Shown piece by piece: positions 46,706 through 55,454 of a DNA stretch of 58,923 nt (position 1 is the first letter of the stretch; each line of letters begins with the position of its first letter). The stretch lies in assembly GCF_000282495.1 (NCBI RefSeq), contig NZ_AKJE01000013.1, forward strand, positions 1-58,923, written 5' to 3'. Source of the stretch: Pseudomonas sp. GM79 (lineage in GTDB: Bacteria; Pseudomonadota; Gammaproteobacteria; Pseudomonadales; Pseudomonadaceae). The position numbers were made by a program, and so were the translations under genes. Below the pieces are notes generated by a model. That model did not search any database and was not told the DNA's origin. It was given only the letters and a program-made list of their open reading frames with translations.

Positions 46706-46960
46706 TTAGACATCCAGCTTGCGCGCCGCTTCAACCCCAGCGGCGCTGAGTTTGATCGGCAGGTTCAGCGAGTGCTCGCCGGCTTCGTTGCAGATCACAT
46801 GACCGTGCTGGATCAGCCCGCGATCCTGCAGAGTGGCGAGGGTGCTGGCCACGACTTTCTCCCCCCGGTAATTGTCCAGAACCTCCTTGCCCAAGCCATT
46901 TGGGTGGGCGTGTAGCAGACGGGTCAGGACTTCTTTTTCCAGGTTTTTATCAACGTTCAT
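46706..46960 (-). CDS. Hypothetical protein, possible small winged-helix
   Basis: An 84-residue protein starting MNVDKNLEKEVLTRLLHAHP, with helix-turn-helix-like spacing (VASTLATLQDRGLIQHGHVI, then LSAAGVEAARKL). GAGG stands six bases before the ATG. It lies between two other small minus-strand genes, and the run may be one unit. I do not recognise the family. Confidence 0.7.
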   Translation of the reverse strand: MNVDKNLEKEVLTRLLHAHPNGLGKEVLDNYRGEKVVASTLATLQDRGLIQHGHVICNEAGEHSLNLPIKLSAAGVEAARKLDV

Positions 46961-47014
46961 GGTTACCTCTTCGTTAGGACGGATAGGTATTGCAGGTCGC
47001 TCGCATCGGCGGTT

Positions 47015-47335
47015 TTACTGATTGACGCTACGGCCTTCGGAGCCCGAGCCACCGGTGGTGGTTTTCGAGCCGACGCCGGTTCCGGCGTTGTCGGGAGTCT
47101 GGGGGCGGGGGCCGGGTGTATTCATCCCGCCCTGAGCGCCCGCGTCGTCGTGATAAATCCGTGGGTCTGTGGCCGTCGGAGAAGGCGATCGGCCGCTGTC
47201 GATGCCTTGGGTGGTCGCAGATTCGGGCCTTTGGAGTGGATCGGTCGGGTCGGTCCCGGAAGAGCTGGTCGCGGCGAGCGCGACAGAGGAGAGCAGCGTG
47301 GTGAGAGCGAGGGCGGTCAGTCGGGACGTGATCAT
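47015..47335 (-). CDS. Hypothetical periplasmic or exported protein
   Basis: A 106-residue protein with an N-terminal signal peptide (MITSRLTALALTTLLSSVALAATS) and a Pro/Gly/Ser/Thr-rich mature part without hydrophobic core (TPDNAGTGVGSKTTTGGSGS). It looks intrinsically disordered. GGAG lies eight bases before the ATG. It has no recognised family. Confidence 0.68.
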   Translation of the reverse strand: MITSRLTALALTTLLSSVALAATSSSGTDPTDPLQRPESATTQGIDSGRSPSPTATDPRIYHDDAGAQGGMNTPGPRPQTPDNAGTGVGSKTTTGGSGSEGRSVNQ

Positions 47336-47428
47336 GGTGTCGTCTCCGTTGATTAGAGTCCTTACCCAATATTGGTCCTCGCTTACCTGGATTGGTGCCT
47401 GATGAACGACGAGTGGTGCCGCCCAGAC

Positions 47429-48085
47429 TTATTGATCGGCGCCAATTTCCTCCTTGAACAGCTCCATGAAACCCTTCAGGCGTTCGTGGCGAATCTGTGC
47501 CAGACGTTGACCGGTGGTCGTTTGGAAACCGTCCGCCAGGTGCAGCAGTTTGGTCTGGAAATGATCGAGGCAAAAGCGCTTGTCGTCGTAGTCCCGCTCT
47601 TTTGCCTCTGGGTCCAACGGGTCGTACAACGCACTGCCCATGCGTCCGGCGATGTAGAAGGTACGCGCCACGCCGAGCATGCCAAGGGAGTCCAGGCGGT
47701 CGGCGTCCTGGATGATTTTCGCTTCGAGGGTGGTGGGCGTGATGTTGGCGCTGAAGCTGTGGGCTTCGATGGCGTGAGCGACCGCTGTAATTTTTGCGCC
47801 AGGCCAATCCAGGGCTATCAGTACGGTCGAAGCTTTCTGCGCCGCCAGTCGTGATGCCTGTGAGCGCAGCGGCGAGTTCTTCTCCACCGCCACGCAATCG
47901 TGCAACAGCACGGCGGCCAGCAGCACCTCAAGATCACCGCCTTCTTGCGCATGAAGCGTGCGCACGTTGTGCCACACCCGCTGCAAGTGCGACAGATCAT
48001 GGGCGCCATCCTCGCCAGGTTCCAGTGCGTGGGGCAGCAGGCATGAGGCCAGATTATGCAGAGGCGCAAAAGCGATAGCGGTCAT
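47429..48085 (-). CDS. HD domain phosphohydrolase, YedJ-like
   Basis: A 218-residue metal-dependent hydrolase. The HD motif set is seen as GAHDLSHLQRVW, LLHD (AAVLLHDCVAVEK) and the distal Asp in IIQDADRLDSLGMLGVART. RQ-type substrates are not known for this subgroup; E. coli YedJ is the nearest relative I can name. AAAGGA precedes the start. It is transcribed away from the GNAT gene. Confidence 0.88.
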   Translation of the reverse strand: MTAIAFAPLHNLASCLLPHALEPGEDGAHDLSHLQRVWHNVRTLHAQEGGDLEVLLAAVLLHDCVAVEKNSPLRSQASRLAAQKASTVLIALDWPGAKITAVAHAIEAHSFSANITPTTLEAKIIQDADRLDSLGMLGVARTFYIAGRMGSALYDPLDPEAKERDYDDKRFCLDHFQTKLLHLADGFQTTTGQRLAQIRHERLKGFMELFKEEIGADQ

Positions 48086-48113
48086 AAAAGTCCTTTAGTG
48101 TGGAAACGCTTTT

Positions 48114-48244
48114 GTGGCGAGGGAGCTTGCTCCCGCTGGGCTGCACAGCAGCCCCACCCCCAGACGACACGGTATTTCAGTTAGATCGGCGTCGCCAGTT
48201 TTGCGACTGCTTTGCAGCCGAACGGGAGCAAGCTCCCTCGCCAC
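48114..48244. repeat. REP element of the GTGGCGAGGGAGC class, inverted pair
   Basis: GTGGCGAGGGAGCTTGCTCC at the left is inverted at the right (to CCAC at 48244). This is a third repeat class. It lies between the divergent HD and GNAT genes, so it is an unusual place for a repeat that is normally downstream of genes. Confidence 0.88.
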
Positions 48245-48316
48245 ATTGCTATCAAATGTGACGAGCGCCGCGCGCGGACTTAGTATGGCGTTTTCAACTT
48301 TTCACAAGGCACGTTC

Positions 48317-48799
48317 ATGACGATCGAAATCCGCCCGGCAACCCCCAGCGATGCTCCGCAAATCCTCGCGTTCATCACTGAACTGGCCGACTTCGAACGT
48401 GCCCGCCACGAAGTCATCGCCAGCGTCGCCGACATCGAGCGCAGCCTGTTCAGCGAAGGCGCGACGGCCCATGGCCTGATCTGCCTGCGCGATGGCCAGC
48501 CGATCGGCTTCGCGGTGTTCTTCTTCAGCTATTCCACCTGGTTGGGCAGCAACTGCCTGTACCTCGAAGACCTCTACATCACTCCCGAACAACGGGGCGG
48601 CGGCGCCGGTAAAACCTTGCTGCGCCATTTGGCGAAAATCGCCTGCGCCAATGACTGCGGCCGTTTCGAATGGAGCGTGCTGGACTGGAACAAACCGGCG
48701 ATCGAATTCTACAAATCCCTCGGCGCACAGCCGCAGGAGGAGTGGGTTCGGTATCGGATGGATGGGGCGGTGTTAAGGGATTTTGCCGAGGGCAATTGA
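48317..48799 (+). CDS. GNAT family N-acetyltransferase
   Basis: A 160-residue acetyltransferase with a diamine-acetyltransferase-like layout. Motif A is LEDLYITPEQRGGGAGKTLL for acetyl-CoA, and WSVLDWNKPAIEFYKSLGA follows. Substrate unknown; polyamine or amino-acid analogues are possible. It starts in a short gap after a REP element and is followed by another repeat. Confidence 0.9.
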   Translation: MTIEIRPATPSDAPQILAFITELADFERARHEVIASVADIERSLFSEGATAHGLICLRDGQPIGFAVFFFSYSTWLGSNCLYLEDLYITPEQRGGGAGKTLLRHLAKIACANDCGRFEWSVLDWNKPAIEFYKSLGAQPQEEWVRYRMDGAVLRDFAEGN

Positions 48800-48805
48800 T
48801 CTCCT

Positions 48806-48907
48806 AAAAGATCGCAGCCTTCGGCAGCTCCTACACGGGATTGTGTTCGACCGCGCTATTGCGTCGTACATCGATCTGTAGGGACTGCCGAAGGCTGCGA
48901 TCTTTTT
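48806..48907. repeat. Inverted repeat of the AAAAGATCGCAGCC family
   Basis: AAAAGATCGCAGCCTTCGGC at the left is inverted at the right end, as in the copy at 19235-19327. It lies at the GNAT 3' end and ends ten bases before the dgoK operator (48917). Confidence 0.88.
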
Positions 48908-48916
48908 TTGTGTTCT

Positions 48917-48975
48917 TCTCAATATATGGGATTGATATTTATATATTGAGATTTGTCTCCGTCCAGGTTTATAGT
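48917..48975 (+). promoter_or_regulatory. Promoter/operator block B of dgoKAD
   Basis: Perfect 11-base arms TCTCAATATAT (48917-48927) and ATATATTGAGA (48941-48951) flank 13 bases that include TATGGGAT. The right arm overlaps the -35 TTGAGA (48946-48951), and -10 TATAGT (48970-48975) follows after 18 bases, the same layout as the block at 36672. It is probably the IclR (or another cluster regulator) binding site. Confidence 0.82.
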
Positions 48976-49014
48976 CCAGCTCACTCACTGCCAAAAAACA
49001 AAACAGGTGAAGCG

Positions 49015-50007
49015 ATGCTGGCGCAATTGATCGCGCTCGATTGGGGGACAACCTCATTACGTGCTTACAAACTCGGCTTCGGTGGCCAGGTGCTGGAACA
49101 GCGCTCGCTGTCGTCCGGGATCATGCAGCTGCCCAAGACGCCGCGAACCATCGCCGGCCAGGCATGCGTCGACGGTTTTGAATTGGCCTTCGATGAGGCG
49201 TGCGGTGACTGGCTCGACGCACAGCCCGATTTGCCGGTGATTGCTTGCGGCATGGTCGGCAGTGCTCAGGGCTGGCGGGAAGCGGCCTACTGCGACACGC
49301 CGGCGAACGTCGCCAATCTCGGAACCTCCCTACAAATCGTTCGCAGTCTTCGCGGTGTCGATGTGCACATCGTGCCGGGCGTGATTCAGCGTTCTCGCTT
49401 GCCGAACGTGATGCGCGGCGAGGAAACCCAGGTCCTCGGTGTGTTGCAGAATCTGCCGGTCGGGGCGGGCAACGATCTGTTGATCGGCTTGCCGGGCAGC
49501 CATTCGAAATGGGTGGAAGTGGCCGACGGCTGCATCGTGCATTTCGATACTTTCATGACGGGCGAAGTCTTCGCCGTGCTCAGTGAACACAGCATTTTGG
49601 GGCGCACTCAGCAGCGCGGCGCCTCTTTTGATGGCGAAGCGTTTGATCGCGGCGTACGGGTGGCCCTGTCGGCGGACGGCGAGATCGGACCGCTGTCGAC
49701 ATTGTTCAGTGCCCGCAGTCTGGGGCTGACCGGTGAACTGAGCGCCACGGCTCAACCGGACTACCTGTCGGGCTTGCTGATTGGTCATGAACTGGCGGCG
49801 CTGGCCAACGTTCAGCGGCGTCGGCGCAACAGCGTCCATCTGCCGTCGATCATCCTCATCGGCAACTCCCAACTCTGCGCCCGCTACAGCCGTGCGCTCG
49901 ACGCCTGCGGTTTTGCCCGGGTGACCCTGGCCGAGCAGGCCACCGAACGCGGGTTGTGGCAGTTGGCGGTCGCCGCCGGACTGATCACGACACACCCATC
50001 CCGTTAA
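49015..50007 (+). CDS. dgoK: 2-dehydro-3-deoxygalactonokinase
   Basis: A 330-residue ASKHA-fold kinase that makes 2-dehydro-3-deoxy-6-phosphogalactonate. The phosphate-1 loop is LDWGTTSLRAYKL near the start, and GLPGSHSKWVEV with IVHFDTFMTGE lies near residue 165. Length is typical. The frame is open upstream into the repeat but MLAQLIALDWG with AGGTGAAG before it is the family start. dgoA follows after 19 bases. It is the first gene of the dgoKAD unit. Confidence 0.94.
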   Translation: MLAQLIALDWGTTSLRAYKLGFGGQVLEQRSLSSGIMQLPKTPRTIAGQACVDGFELAFDEACGDWLDAQPDLPVIACGMVGSAQGWREAAYCDTPANVANLGTSLQIVRSLRGVDVHIVPGVIQRSRLPNVMRGEETQVLGVLQNLPVGAGNDLLIGLPGSHSKWVEVADGCIVHFDTFMTGEVFAVLSEHSILGRTQQRGASFDGEAFDRGVRVALSADGEIGPLSTLFSARSLGLTGELSATAQPDYLSGLLIGHELAALANVQRRRRNSVHLPSIILIGNSQLCARYSRALDACGFARVTLAEQATERGLWQLAVAAGLITTHPSR

Positions 50008-50026
50008 ACCTGACTGGAGGTCTGAC

Positions 50027-50647
50027 ATGCTCAAGCAAGCACTGGCACAAAACGGTCTGATCGCGATCCTGCGTGGCCTGCGTCCGCAAGAAGCGGCAGC
50101 CGTCGGCGAAGTCCTGTATTCGGCCGGATTTCGCGTCATTGAAGTGCCGCTTAATTCCCCCGAACCGTACGAAAGTATCCGCATCCTGCGCAGTACCTTA
50201 CCCGCCGATTGCCTGATCGGTGCAGGCACGGTGCTGACGCCGGAGCAGGTCGAGCAAGTGAAAGCGGCGGGCGGCCAAGTGATCGTCATGCCCCACAGCG
50301 ATGCCAAGGTGTTGCGCGCGGCGAAAGCGGCGGGACTGTTCCTGTCGCCGGGCGTGGCGACGCCGACCGAAGCCTTTGCTGCATTGGCCGAAGGGGCGGA
50401 TGTGCTGAAGATGTTCCCGGCCGAACAAATGGGCCCCGCCGTTGTGAAAGCCTGGCTGGCGGTGTTGCCGGCAGGGACGGTGCTGGTGCCGGTGGGCGGG
50501 ATTACGCCAGACAACATGCAGGTGTTTATCGAGGCAGGTGTCAAAGGTTTCGGGCTGGGTTCCGGGTTGTTCAAACCGGGCATGACACCTGAGCAAGTGG
50601 CAGTAAACGCCAAGGCGTATGTCGCTGCCTGGAATGCTTTGCGTTAA
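50027..50647 (+). CDS. dgoA: 2-dehydro-3-deoxy-6-phosphogalactonate aldolase
   Basis: A 206-residue class I aldolase that splits KDPGal to pyruvate and glyceraldehyde 3-phosphate. The Schiff-base Lys is in DVLKMFPAEQMGP near residue 127, and LIAILRG, EVPLNSP and IGAGTVLTPEQV are as in E. coli DgoA. GGAGG precedes the start. Next is dgoD after 46 bases. Confidence 0.95.
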   Translation: MLKQALAQNGLIAILRGLRPQEAAAVGEVLYSAGFRVIEVPLNSPEPYESIRILRSTLPADCLIGAGTVLTPEQVEQVKAAGGQVIVMPHSDAKVLRAAKAAGLFLSPGVATPTEAFAALAEGADVLKMFPAEQMGPAVVKAWLAVLPAGTVLVPVGGITPDNMQVFIEAGVKGFGLGSGLFKPGMTPEQVAVNAKAYVAAWNALR

Positions 50648-50693
50648 GACTTTTTGGCGCTGCGAGCGCTGCATCTAATAAGAGAGGCAATAG

Positions 50694-51842
50694 ATGAAAA
50701 TCACCAAACTCACTACCTTCATCGTTCCGCCGCGCTGGTGCTTCCTCAAGGTCGAAACCGACGAGGGCGTGACCGGTTGGGGTGAGCCCGTGGTCGAAGG
50801 CCGCGCACACACCGTCGCTGCTGCGGTTGAGGAATTGTCCGACTACCTGATCGGCAAAGACCCACGCAACATCGAAGACATCTGGACCGTGCTCTACCGT
50901 GGCGGCTTCTACCGTGGCGGCGCGATCCACATGAGCGCTCTGGCGGGCATCGACCAGGCGTTGTGGGACATCAAGGGCAAGGCTCTGGGTGTGTCGGTCA
51001 GCGATCTGTTGGGTGGTCAGGTGCGCGACAAGATTCGCGTTTATTCATGGATCGGTGGTGATCGCCCGGCGGACACCGCACGCGCTGCGAAAGAAGCGGT
51101 CAGCCGTGGTTTCACGGCGGTGAAAATGAACGGCACCGAAGAACTGCAATTTCTCGATTCCTTCGAGAAGGTCGACCTGGCCTTGGCCAACGTCGCCGCC
51201 GTACGCGATGCCGTCGGCCCGAATGTCGGCATCGGCGTGGACTTCCATGGTCGGGTGCATAAGCCCATGGCCAAGGTGCTGATGAAGGAACTCGACCCGT
51301 ACAAACTGATGTTCATCGAAGAGCCGGTGCTGAGCGAAAACTACGAAGCGCTGAAAGAACTGGCACCGCTGACCAGCACACCGATTGCCCTCGGCGAGCG
51401 GTTGTTCTCGCGTTGGGATTTCAAGCGAGTGCTCAGCGAAGGCTACGTCGACATCATCCAGCCGGATGCTTCCCATGCAGGTGGCATCACCGAAACCCGC
51501 AAGATCGCCAACATGGCTGAAGCCTACGACGTGGCACTGGCGCTGCATTGCCCGTTGGGCCCGATTGCCCTGGCGGCGTGCCTGCAGCTGGACGCGGTTT
51601 GCTACAACGCGTTCATCCAGGAACAGAGCCTGGGCATCCATTACAACGAGAGCAATGACCTGCTCGATTATGTGAAAGATCCACGGGTGTTCGACTACGA
51701 CAAAGGCTTCGTGAAGATCCCCAACGGCCCGGGCCTGGGCATCGAGATCAACGAGGAATACGTGATCGAGCGCGCCGCCGTCGGCCACCGCTGGCGCAAC
51801 CCGATCTGGCGCCATGCCGATGGCAGCTTTGCCGAGTGGTGA
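50694..51842 (+). CDS. dgoD: D-galactonate dehydratase
   Basis: A 382-residue enolase-superfamily enzyme of the mandelate racemase group. Metal-ligand region FHGRVHKP near residue 185, [12 protein letters not shown] near 210 and [12 protein letters not shown] near 235, and the catalytic His in [21 protein letters not shown], fit D-galactonate dehydratase. It ends the dgoKAD group; a REP pair follows. It gives 2-dehydro-3-deoxygalactonate, the substrate of DgoK. Confidence 0.95.
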   Translation: MKITKLTTFIVPPRWCFLKVETDEGVTGWGEPVVEGRAHTVAAAVEELSDYLIGKDPRNIEDIWTVLYRGGFYRGGAIHMSALAGIDQALWDIKGKALGVSVSDLLGGQVRDKIRVYSWIGGDRPADTARAAKEAVSRGFTAVKMNGTEELQFLDSFEKVDLALANVAAVRDAVGPNVGIGVDFHGRVHKPMAKVLMKELDPYKLMFIEEPVLSENYEALKELAPLTSTPIALGERLFSRWDFKRVLSEGYVDIIQPDASHAGGITETRKIANMAEAYDVALALHCPLGPIALAACLQLDAVCYNAFIQEQSLGIHYNESNDLLDYVKDPRVFDYDKGFVKIPNGPGLGIEINEEYVIERAAVGHRWRNPIWRHADGSFAEW

Positions 51843-51870
51843 GTCCCTCCTGACTCAACACAAATCTAAT

Positions 51871-51958
51871 GTGGGAGCGGGCTTGCTCGCGAAGGCGGTA
51901 TCACATTCAACAGTGATGCGGCGTGACGCACCGCTTTCGCGAGCAAGCCCGCTCCCAC
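51871..51958. repeat. REP pair, inverted
   Basis: GTGGGAGCGGGCTTGCTCGC at 51871 inverted at the right end (to 51958), 28 bases past dgoD and before the MFS gene. Confidence 0.92.
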
Positions 51959-52040
51959 AATTGATCTCCATGGACCGGATGATTTGCGCTCAAGCGCCCG
52001 TTTTTCACGACCTCAATAAACATAAGAAGAGGCACCCCCC

Positions 52041-53351
52041 ATGCAACCGCAAACCCTCACCGGGCAGGCGTCGTTGGTGACGCCGAGCCGCAAACGCTTT
52101 TTCATCATGGTCCTGTTGTTCATCACCGTGGTGATCAACTACCTGGACCGCAGCAACCTGTCGATTGCCGCCCCGGCGCTGACCAGCGACCTGGGCATCG
52201 ATCCGATCCATGTCGGGCTGATCTTTTCCGCGTTCGGCTGGACTTACGCCGCCATGCAGATCCCCGGCGGCTGGCTGGTGGACCGGGTGCCGCCGCGCAT
52301 CCTGTATAGCGTCGCATTGCTGCTGTGGTCGCTGGCCACGGTGATGCTCGGCTTCGCTGCCAGTTTCATCGCGCTGTTCGTGCTGCGCATGGCCGTCGGT
52401 GCGCTGGAAGCACCGGCGTACCCGATCAACAGCCGTGTGGTGACGACCTGGTTCCCCGAGCGCGAACGCGCCACGGCCATTGGTTTCTACACCTCCGGGC
52501 AGTTCGTCGGCCTGGCATTCCTGACGCCGGTACTTGCGTGGCTGCAACACCAATATGGCTGGCACATGGTGTTTGTCAGCACCGGTGCGGTGGGCATCAT
52601 TTGGGCGGTGATTTGGTACGCGGTGTATCGCGAACCACGGGATTTCAAGGGCGCCAACGACGCTGAAATCGAGCTGATCCGTGAGGGCGGCGGGCTGGTG
52701 GATATCCAGGCTGAAGCCGCGAAGACCAAGGCTAAATTCAGCTGGGTCGACCTTGGGATTGTCCTGAGCAAACGCAAGTTGTGGGGCATTTACCTCGGTC
52801 AGTTCTGCCTCAATTCGACGTTGTGGTTTTTTCTGACGTGGTTCCCGACCTACCTGGTGAAATATCGCGGCATGGACTTCATCAAGTCTGGCTTGCTGGC
52901 GTCGTTGCCGTTTCTGGCGGCATTCGTCGGTGTGCTGTGTTCGGGTTTTTTCTCTGACTTCTTGATTCGTCGCAGTTACACGGTGGGTTTCGCCCGCAAG
53001 TTGCCGATCATTGGCGGCCTGCTGATTTCCACCTCGATCATCGGCGCCAATTTCGTTGAATCGACGCCGCTGGTGATTGCCTTCCTCGCTCTGGCCTTCT
53101 TCGGTAATGGTCTGGCTTCGATTACCTGGTCGCTGGTGTCGACCCTGGCCCCGGCGCGCTTGCTTGGATTGACCGGTGGGGTGTTCAATTTCATCGGCAA
53201 CCTGGCGGCGATTACCACGCCCATCGTCATCGGTTTCCTCGCCTCGGGTGATTCGTTTGCCCCGGCGATTACTTATATCTCGGTTCTGGCGTTGTTGGGT
53301 GCGCTTTCCTACGTGTTGTTGGTGGGCAAGGTCGAGCGTATCAAGTTGTAG
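52041..53351 (+). CDS. MFS transporter, D-galactonate (DgoT-like)
   Basis: A 436-residue transporter of the anion:cation symporter group. About 12 hydrophobic helices are seen with the ACS start FFIMVLLFITVVINYLDRSN and GGWLVDRVPPR after helix 2. It lies behind dgoKAD and before the IclR gene, which supports galactonate uptake. A related hexuronate or other sugar-acid carrier cannot be excluded. AAGAGG precedes the start. Confidence 0.88.
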   Translation: MQPQTLTGQASLVTPSRKRFFIMVLLFITVVINYLDRSNLSIAAPALTSDLGIDPIHVGLIFSAFGWTYAAMQIPGGWLVDRVPPRILYSVALLLWSLATVMLGFAASFIALFVLRMAVGALEAPAYPINSRVVTTWFPERERATAIGFYTSGQFVGLAFLTPVLAWLQHQYGWHMVFVSTGAVGIIWAVIWYAVYREPRDFKGANDAEIELIREGGGLVDIQAEAAKTKAKFSWVDLGIVLSKRKLWGIYLGQFCLNSTLWFFLTWFPTYLVKYRGMDFIKSGLLASLPFLAAFVGVLCSGFFSDFLIRRSYTVGFARKLPIIGGLLISTSIIGANFVESTPLVIAFLALAFFGNGLASITWSLVSTLAPARLLGLTGGVFNFIGNLAAITTPIVIGFLASGDSFAPAITYISVLALLGALSYVLLVGKVERIKL

Positions 53352-53411
53352 TTGCGGCCATCGGGCGACCATAATGCCGCCCGTTCACTCGCTCAACGGT
53401 AAAGGCTGGAT

Positions 53412-54215
53412 ATGCAGGAAGACGCCCCAAAAATCGCCAAGGACGCCGCGCCGACCGGCACCCAGACACTGCTTCGTGGTTTGGGTGTGGTTCAGGCCGT
53501 GGCCAGTGGCGCCCGCGATCTCAAGGAAATCGCCCGGCTGATCGGCACGACGCGCAGTACCACCCATCGTCTGGCCAGTTGCCTGGTGGACGAGCGATAT
53601 TTGCGGGTGGTGCCGCAAGTCGGTTATCTGCTGGGGCCTAAACTGATCGAGCTGGGTTTCCAGGCACGTGAAGAGCTGCCACTGGTGACGTTGGCCGGGC
53701 CGTATCTGGATGAGTTGTCGGCGTTGACCGGCGACACCATTCACCTGGCGATTCGTGAGGGTGACGAGGTGCTGTACCTGCACAAGAATCCGGGGCGCAA
53801 CGGTCCGGAAATGCGTTCGCGGGTGGGGCATCGCATGCCATTGGCGCGTACCGGGATCGGTAAGGCGCTGATGCTCGATGACACGCAGGAAGAATGGCAA
53901 CGGCTGTACGAAATCAGCTTGCCGGTGGGTGGGAAAAATCAGTTCTGGCCGCAGCACCCGGAGCAATCCTGGGAGCAGTTTCAGCAGCGCATGATTGAGT
54001 ATGTGGCTGGCGGGTACGCCTTCGACCTGGAAGACAACGAACCGTCGATTCGCTGCGTGGCGGCACCGATCCGCGATGCCAGCAAGCGCATCGTCGCCGG
54101 CATCAGCATCGCCAGCACCGTGCCGTACATGCCGCTGGAAAAAATGGCCGAGCTGATTCCCCTGATCAAAGGGGTCACAGCCCGGCTGTCGGCGGAGCTT
54201 GGCTTGAAGGTTTAG
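53412..54215 (+). CDS. IclR family transcriptional regulator
   Basis: A 267-residue regulator. The HTH is near residues 20-75 (LLRGLGVVQAVASGARDLKEI and RLIGTTRSTTHRLASCLVDE), and the C-terminal GAF-like effector domain has RVGHRMPLARTGIGKALML and PIRDASKRIVAGISIAS. It lies 61 bases from the transporter gene and probably controls the dgo genes and, by the shared operator, the SDR gene. Its stop overlaps that of the convergent dehydrogenase gene by four bases. Confidence 0.92.
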   Translation: MQEDAPKIAKDAAPTGTQTLLRGLGVVQAVASGARDLKEIARLIGTTRSTTHRLASCLVDERYLRVVPQVGYLLGPKLIELGFQAREELPLVTLAGPYLDELSALTGDTIHLAIREGDEVLYLHKNPGRNGPEMRSRVGHRMPLARTGIGKALMLDDTQEEWQRLYEISLPVGGKNQFWPQHPEQSWEQFQQRMIEYVAGGYAFDLEDNEPSIRCVAAPIRDASKRIVAGISIASTVPYMPLEKMAELIPLIKGVTARLSAELGLKV

Positions 54216-55264
54216 ACCTTCAGTGTCGCCATGTCGATCACGAAGCGGTACTTCACGTCACCGGCAATCATGCGGGTGTAAGCCTCGTTGATCTGGCGGA
54301 TGTCGAGCATTTCGATGTCGCAGGTGATGCCGTGCTCGGCGCAGAAATCCAGCACTTCCTGGGTTTCGGCGATGCCGCCGATCAGCGAGCCGGCCAACAC
54401 GCGACGACCTAATACCAGTTTGGCAGCGTGCACCGGTGGATCGATCGGTTCGATCAAGCCCACCAGAATGTGCACGCCGTCGAAACGCAGTGTATCGAGG
54501 TAGGGATTGAGGTCGTGCTGCACCGGAATGGTGTCCAGCAGGAAGTCGAAATGTCCTGCGGCGGCTTTCATCTGTTCTGCGTCGGTGGACACGATCACGT
54601 GGTCCGCGCCTTGGCGACGACCTTCTTCGGCCTTGCTCGCCGAGCGGGTGAACAACGTCACCTCAGCGCCCATCGCCTTGGCGAACTTGATGCCCATGTG
54701 GCCGAGGCCACCCATGCCGAGAATCCCGACCTTGTCACCGGCCTTGACGCCGTAGTGCTTGAGCGGCGAGTAGGTGGTGATGCCGGCGCACAGAATCGGC
54801 GCGGCGCTGGCCGGGTCGAGTTTCTCCGGAATACGCACGACAAAGTGCTCGCTGACCACGATGCTGTCGGAGTAACCGCCCATGGTGTTGCTGCCATCGA
54901 CCCGGTCCGGGGTGGCATACGTCATGGTCGGACCTTCCAGGCAGTATTGCTCCAGATCCGCCTGACAGGCTTCGCAGTGGCGGCACGAGTCGACCATGCA
55001 GCCGACCCCGACCAGGTCGCCGACTTTGTGTTTAGTAACGTTCGCACCGACGGCGGTAACTTTGCCTACGATTTCGTGGCCGGGCATCAGTGGGTAAACA
55101 GCAATGCCCCACTCGTTGCGGGCCTGATGGATGTCGGAATGGCAGACGCCACAGTAGAGAATGTCGATCGCAACGTCGTCGGCCCGTGGGCTGCGGCGTT
55201 CGAATTTCATTGGGGCGAGGGGAGTGGTGGCTGACTGAGCGGCGTATCCGATGGCGGTGTACAT
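54212..55264 (-). CDS. NAD(P)-dependent zinc alcohol dehydrogenase, YahK type
   Basis: A 350-residue medium-chain dehydrogenase. Catalytic zinc ligands are in CGVCHSDIHQARNEWG and PGHEIVGKV; the structural zinc is bound by CxxxxxC-type cysteines in DSCRHCEACQADLEQYC. The Rossmann loop GMGGLGHMGIKFAKAMG follows. It would reduce aldehydes with NADPH. The family start MYTAIGYAAQ follows GAGG. It is divergent from the AraC gene (190-base gap), a common arrangement for a regulator and its target. Confidence 0.92.
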   Translation of the reverse strand: MYTAIGYAAQSATTPLAPMKFERRSPRADDVAIDILYCGVCHSDIHQARNEWGIAVYPLMPGHEIVGKVTAVGANVTKHKVGDLVGVGCMVDSCRHCEACQADLEQYCLEGPTMTYATPDRVDGSNTMGGYSDSIVVSEHFVVRIPEKLDPASAAPILCAGITTYSPLKHYGVKAGDKVGILGMGGLGHMGIKFAKAMGAEVTLFTRSASKAEEGRRQGADHVIVSTDAEQMKAAAGHFDFLLDTIPVQHDLNPYLDTLRFDGVHILVGLIEPIDPPVHAAKLVLGRRVLAGSLIGGIAETQEVLDFCAEHGITCDIEMLDIRQINEAYTRMIAGDVKYRFVIDMATLKV

Positions 55265-55454
55265 GGTGAACCTCGCAAAAGCGGTGACAGGTGAGGCGAG
55301 CCATTCTGGGCGCCGCACGGGTGACCGGCCATGGCGATTCCTCCGGGTGTCATGCCTAATCCTCCGGCATACACCGTTGATTGGTCGCATTGGCGTTCAG
55401 ACCTGCGATGATGCTTTCATCCCGTTTTTCGCGACTTTTTTGAAGAGCTCCCTC

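Noticed and set aside
52005..53372. A 455-codon minus-strand frame opposite the MFS gene
   Set aside because: Gln/Arg/His-rich shadow; the plus-strand frame has the full set of membrane helices.
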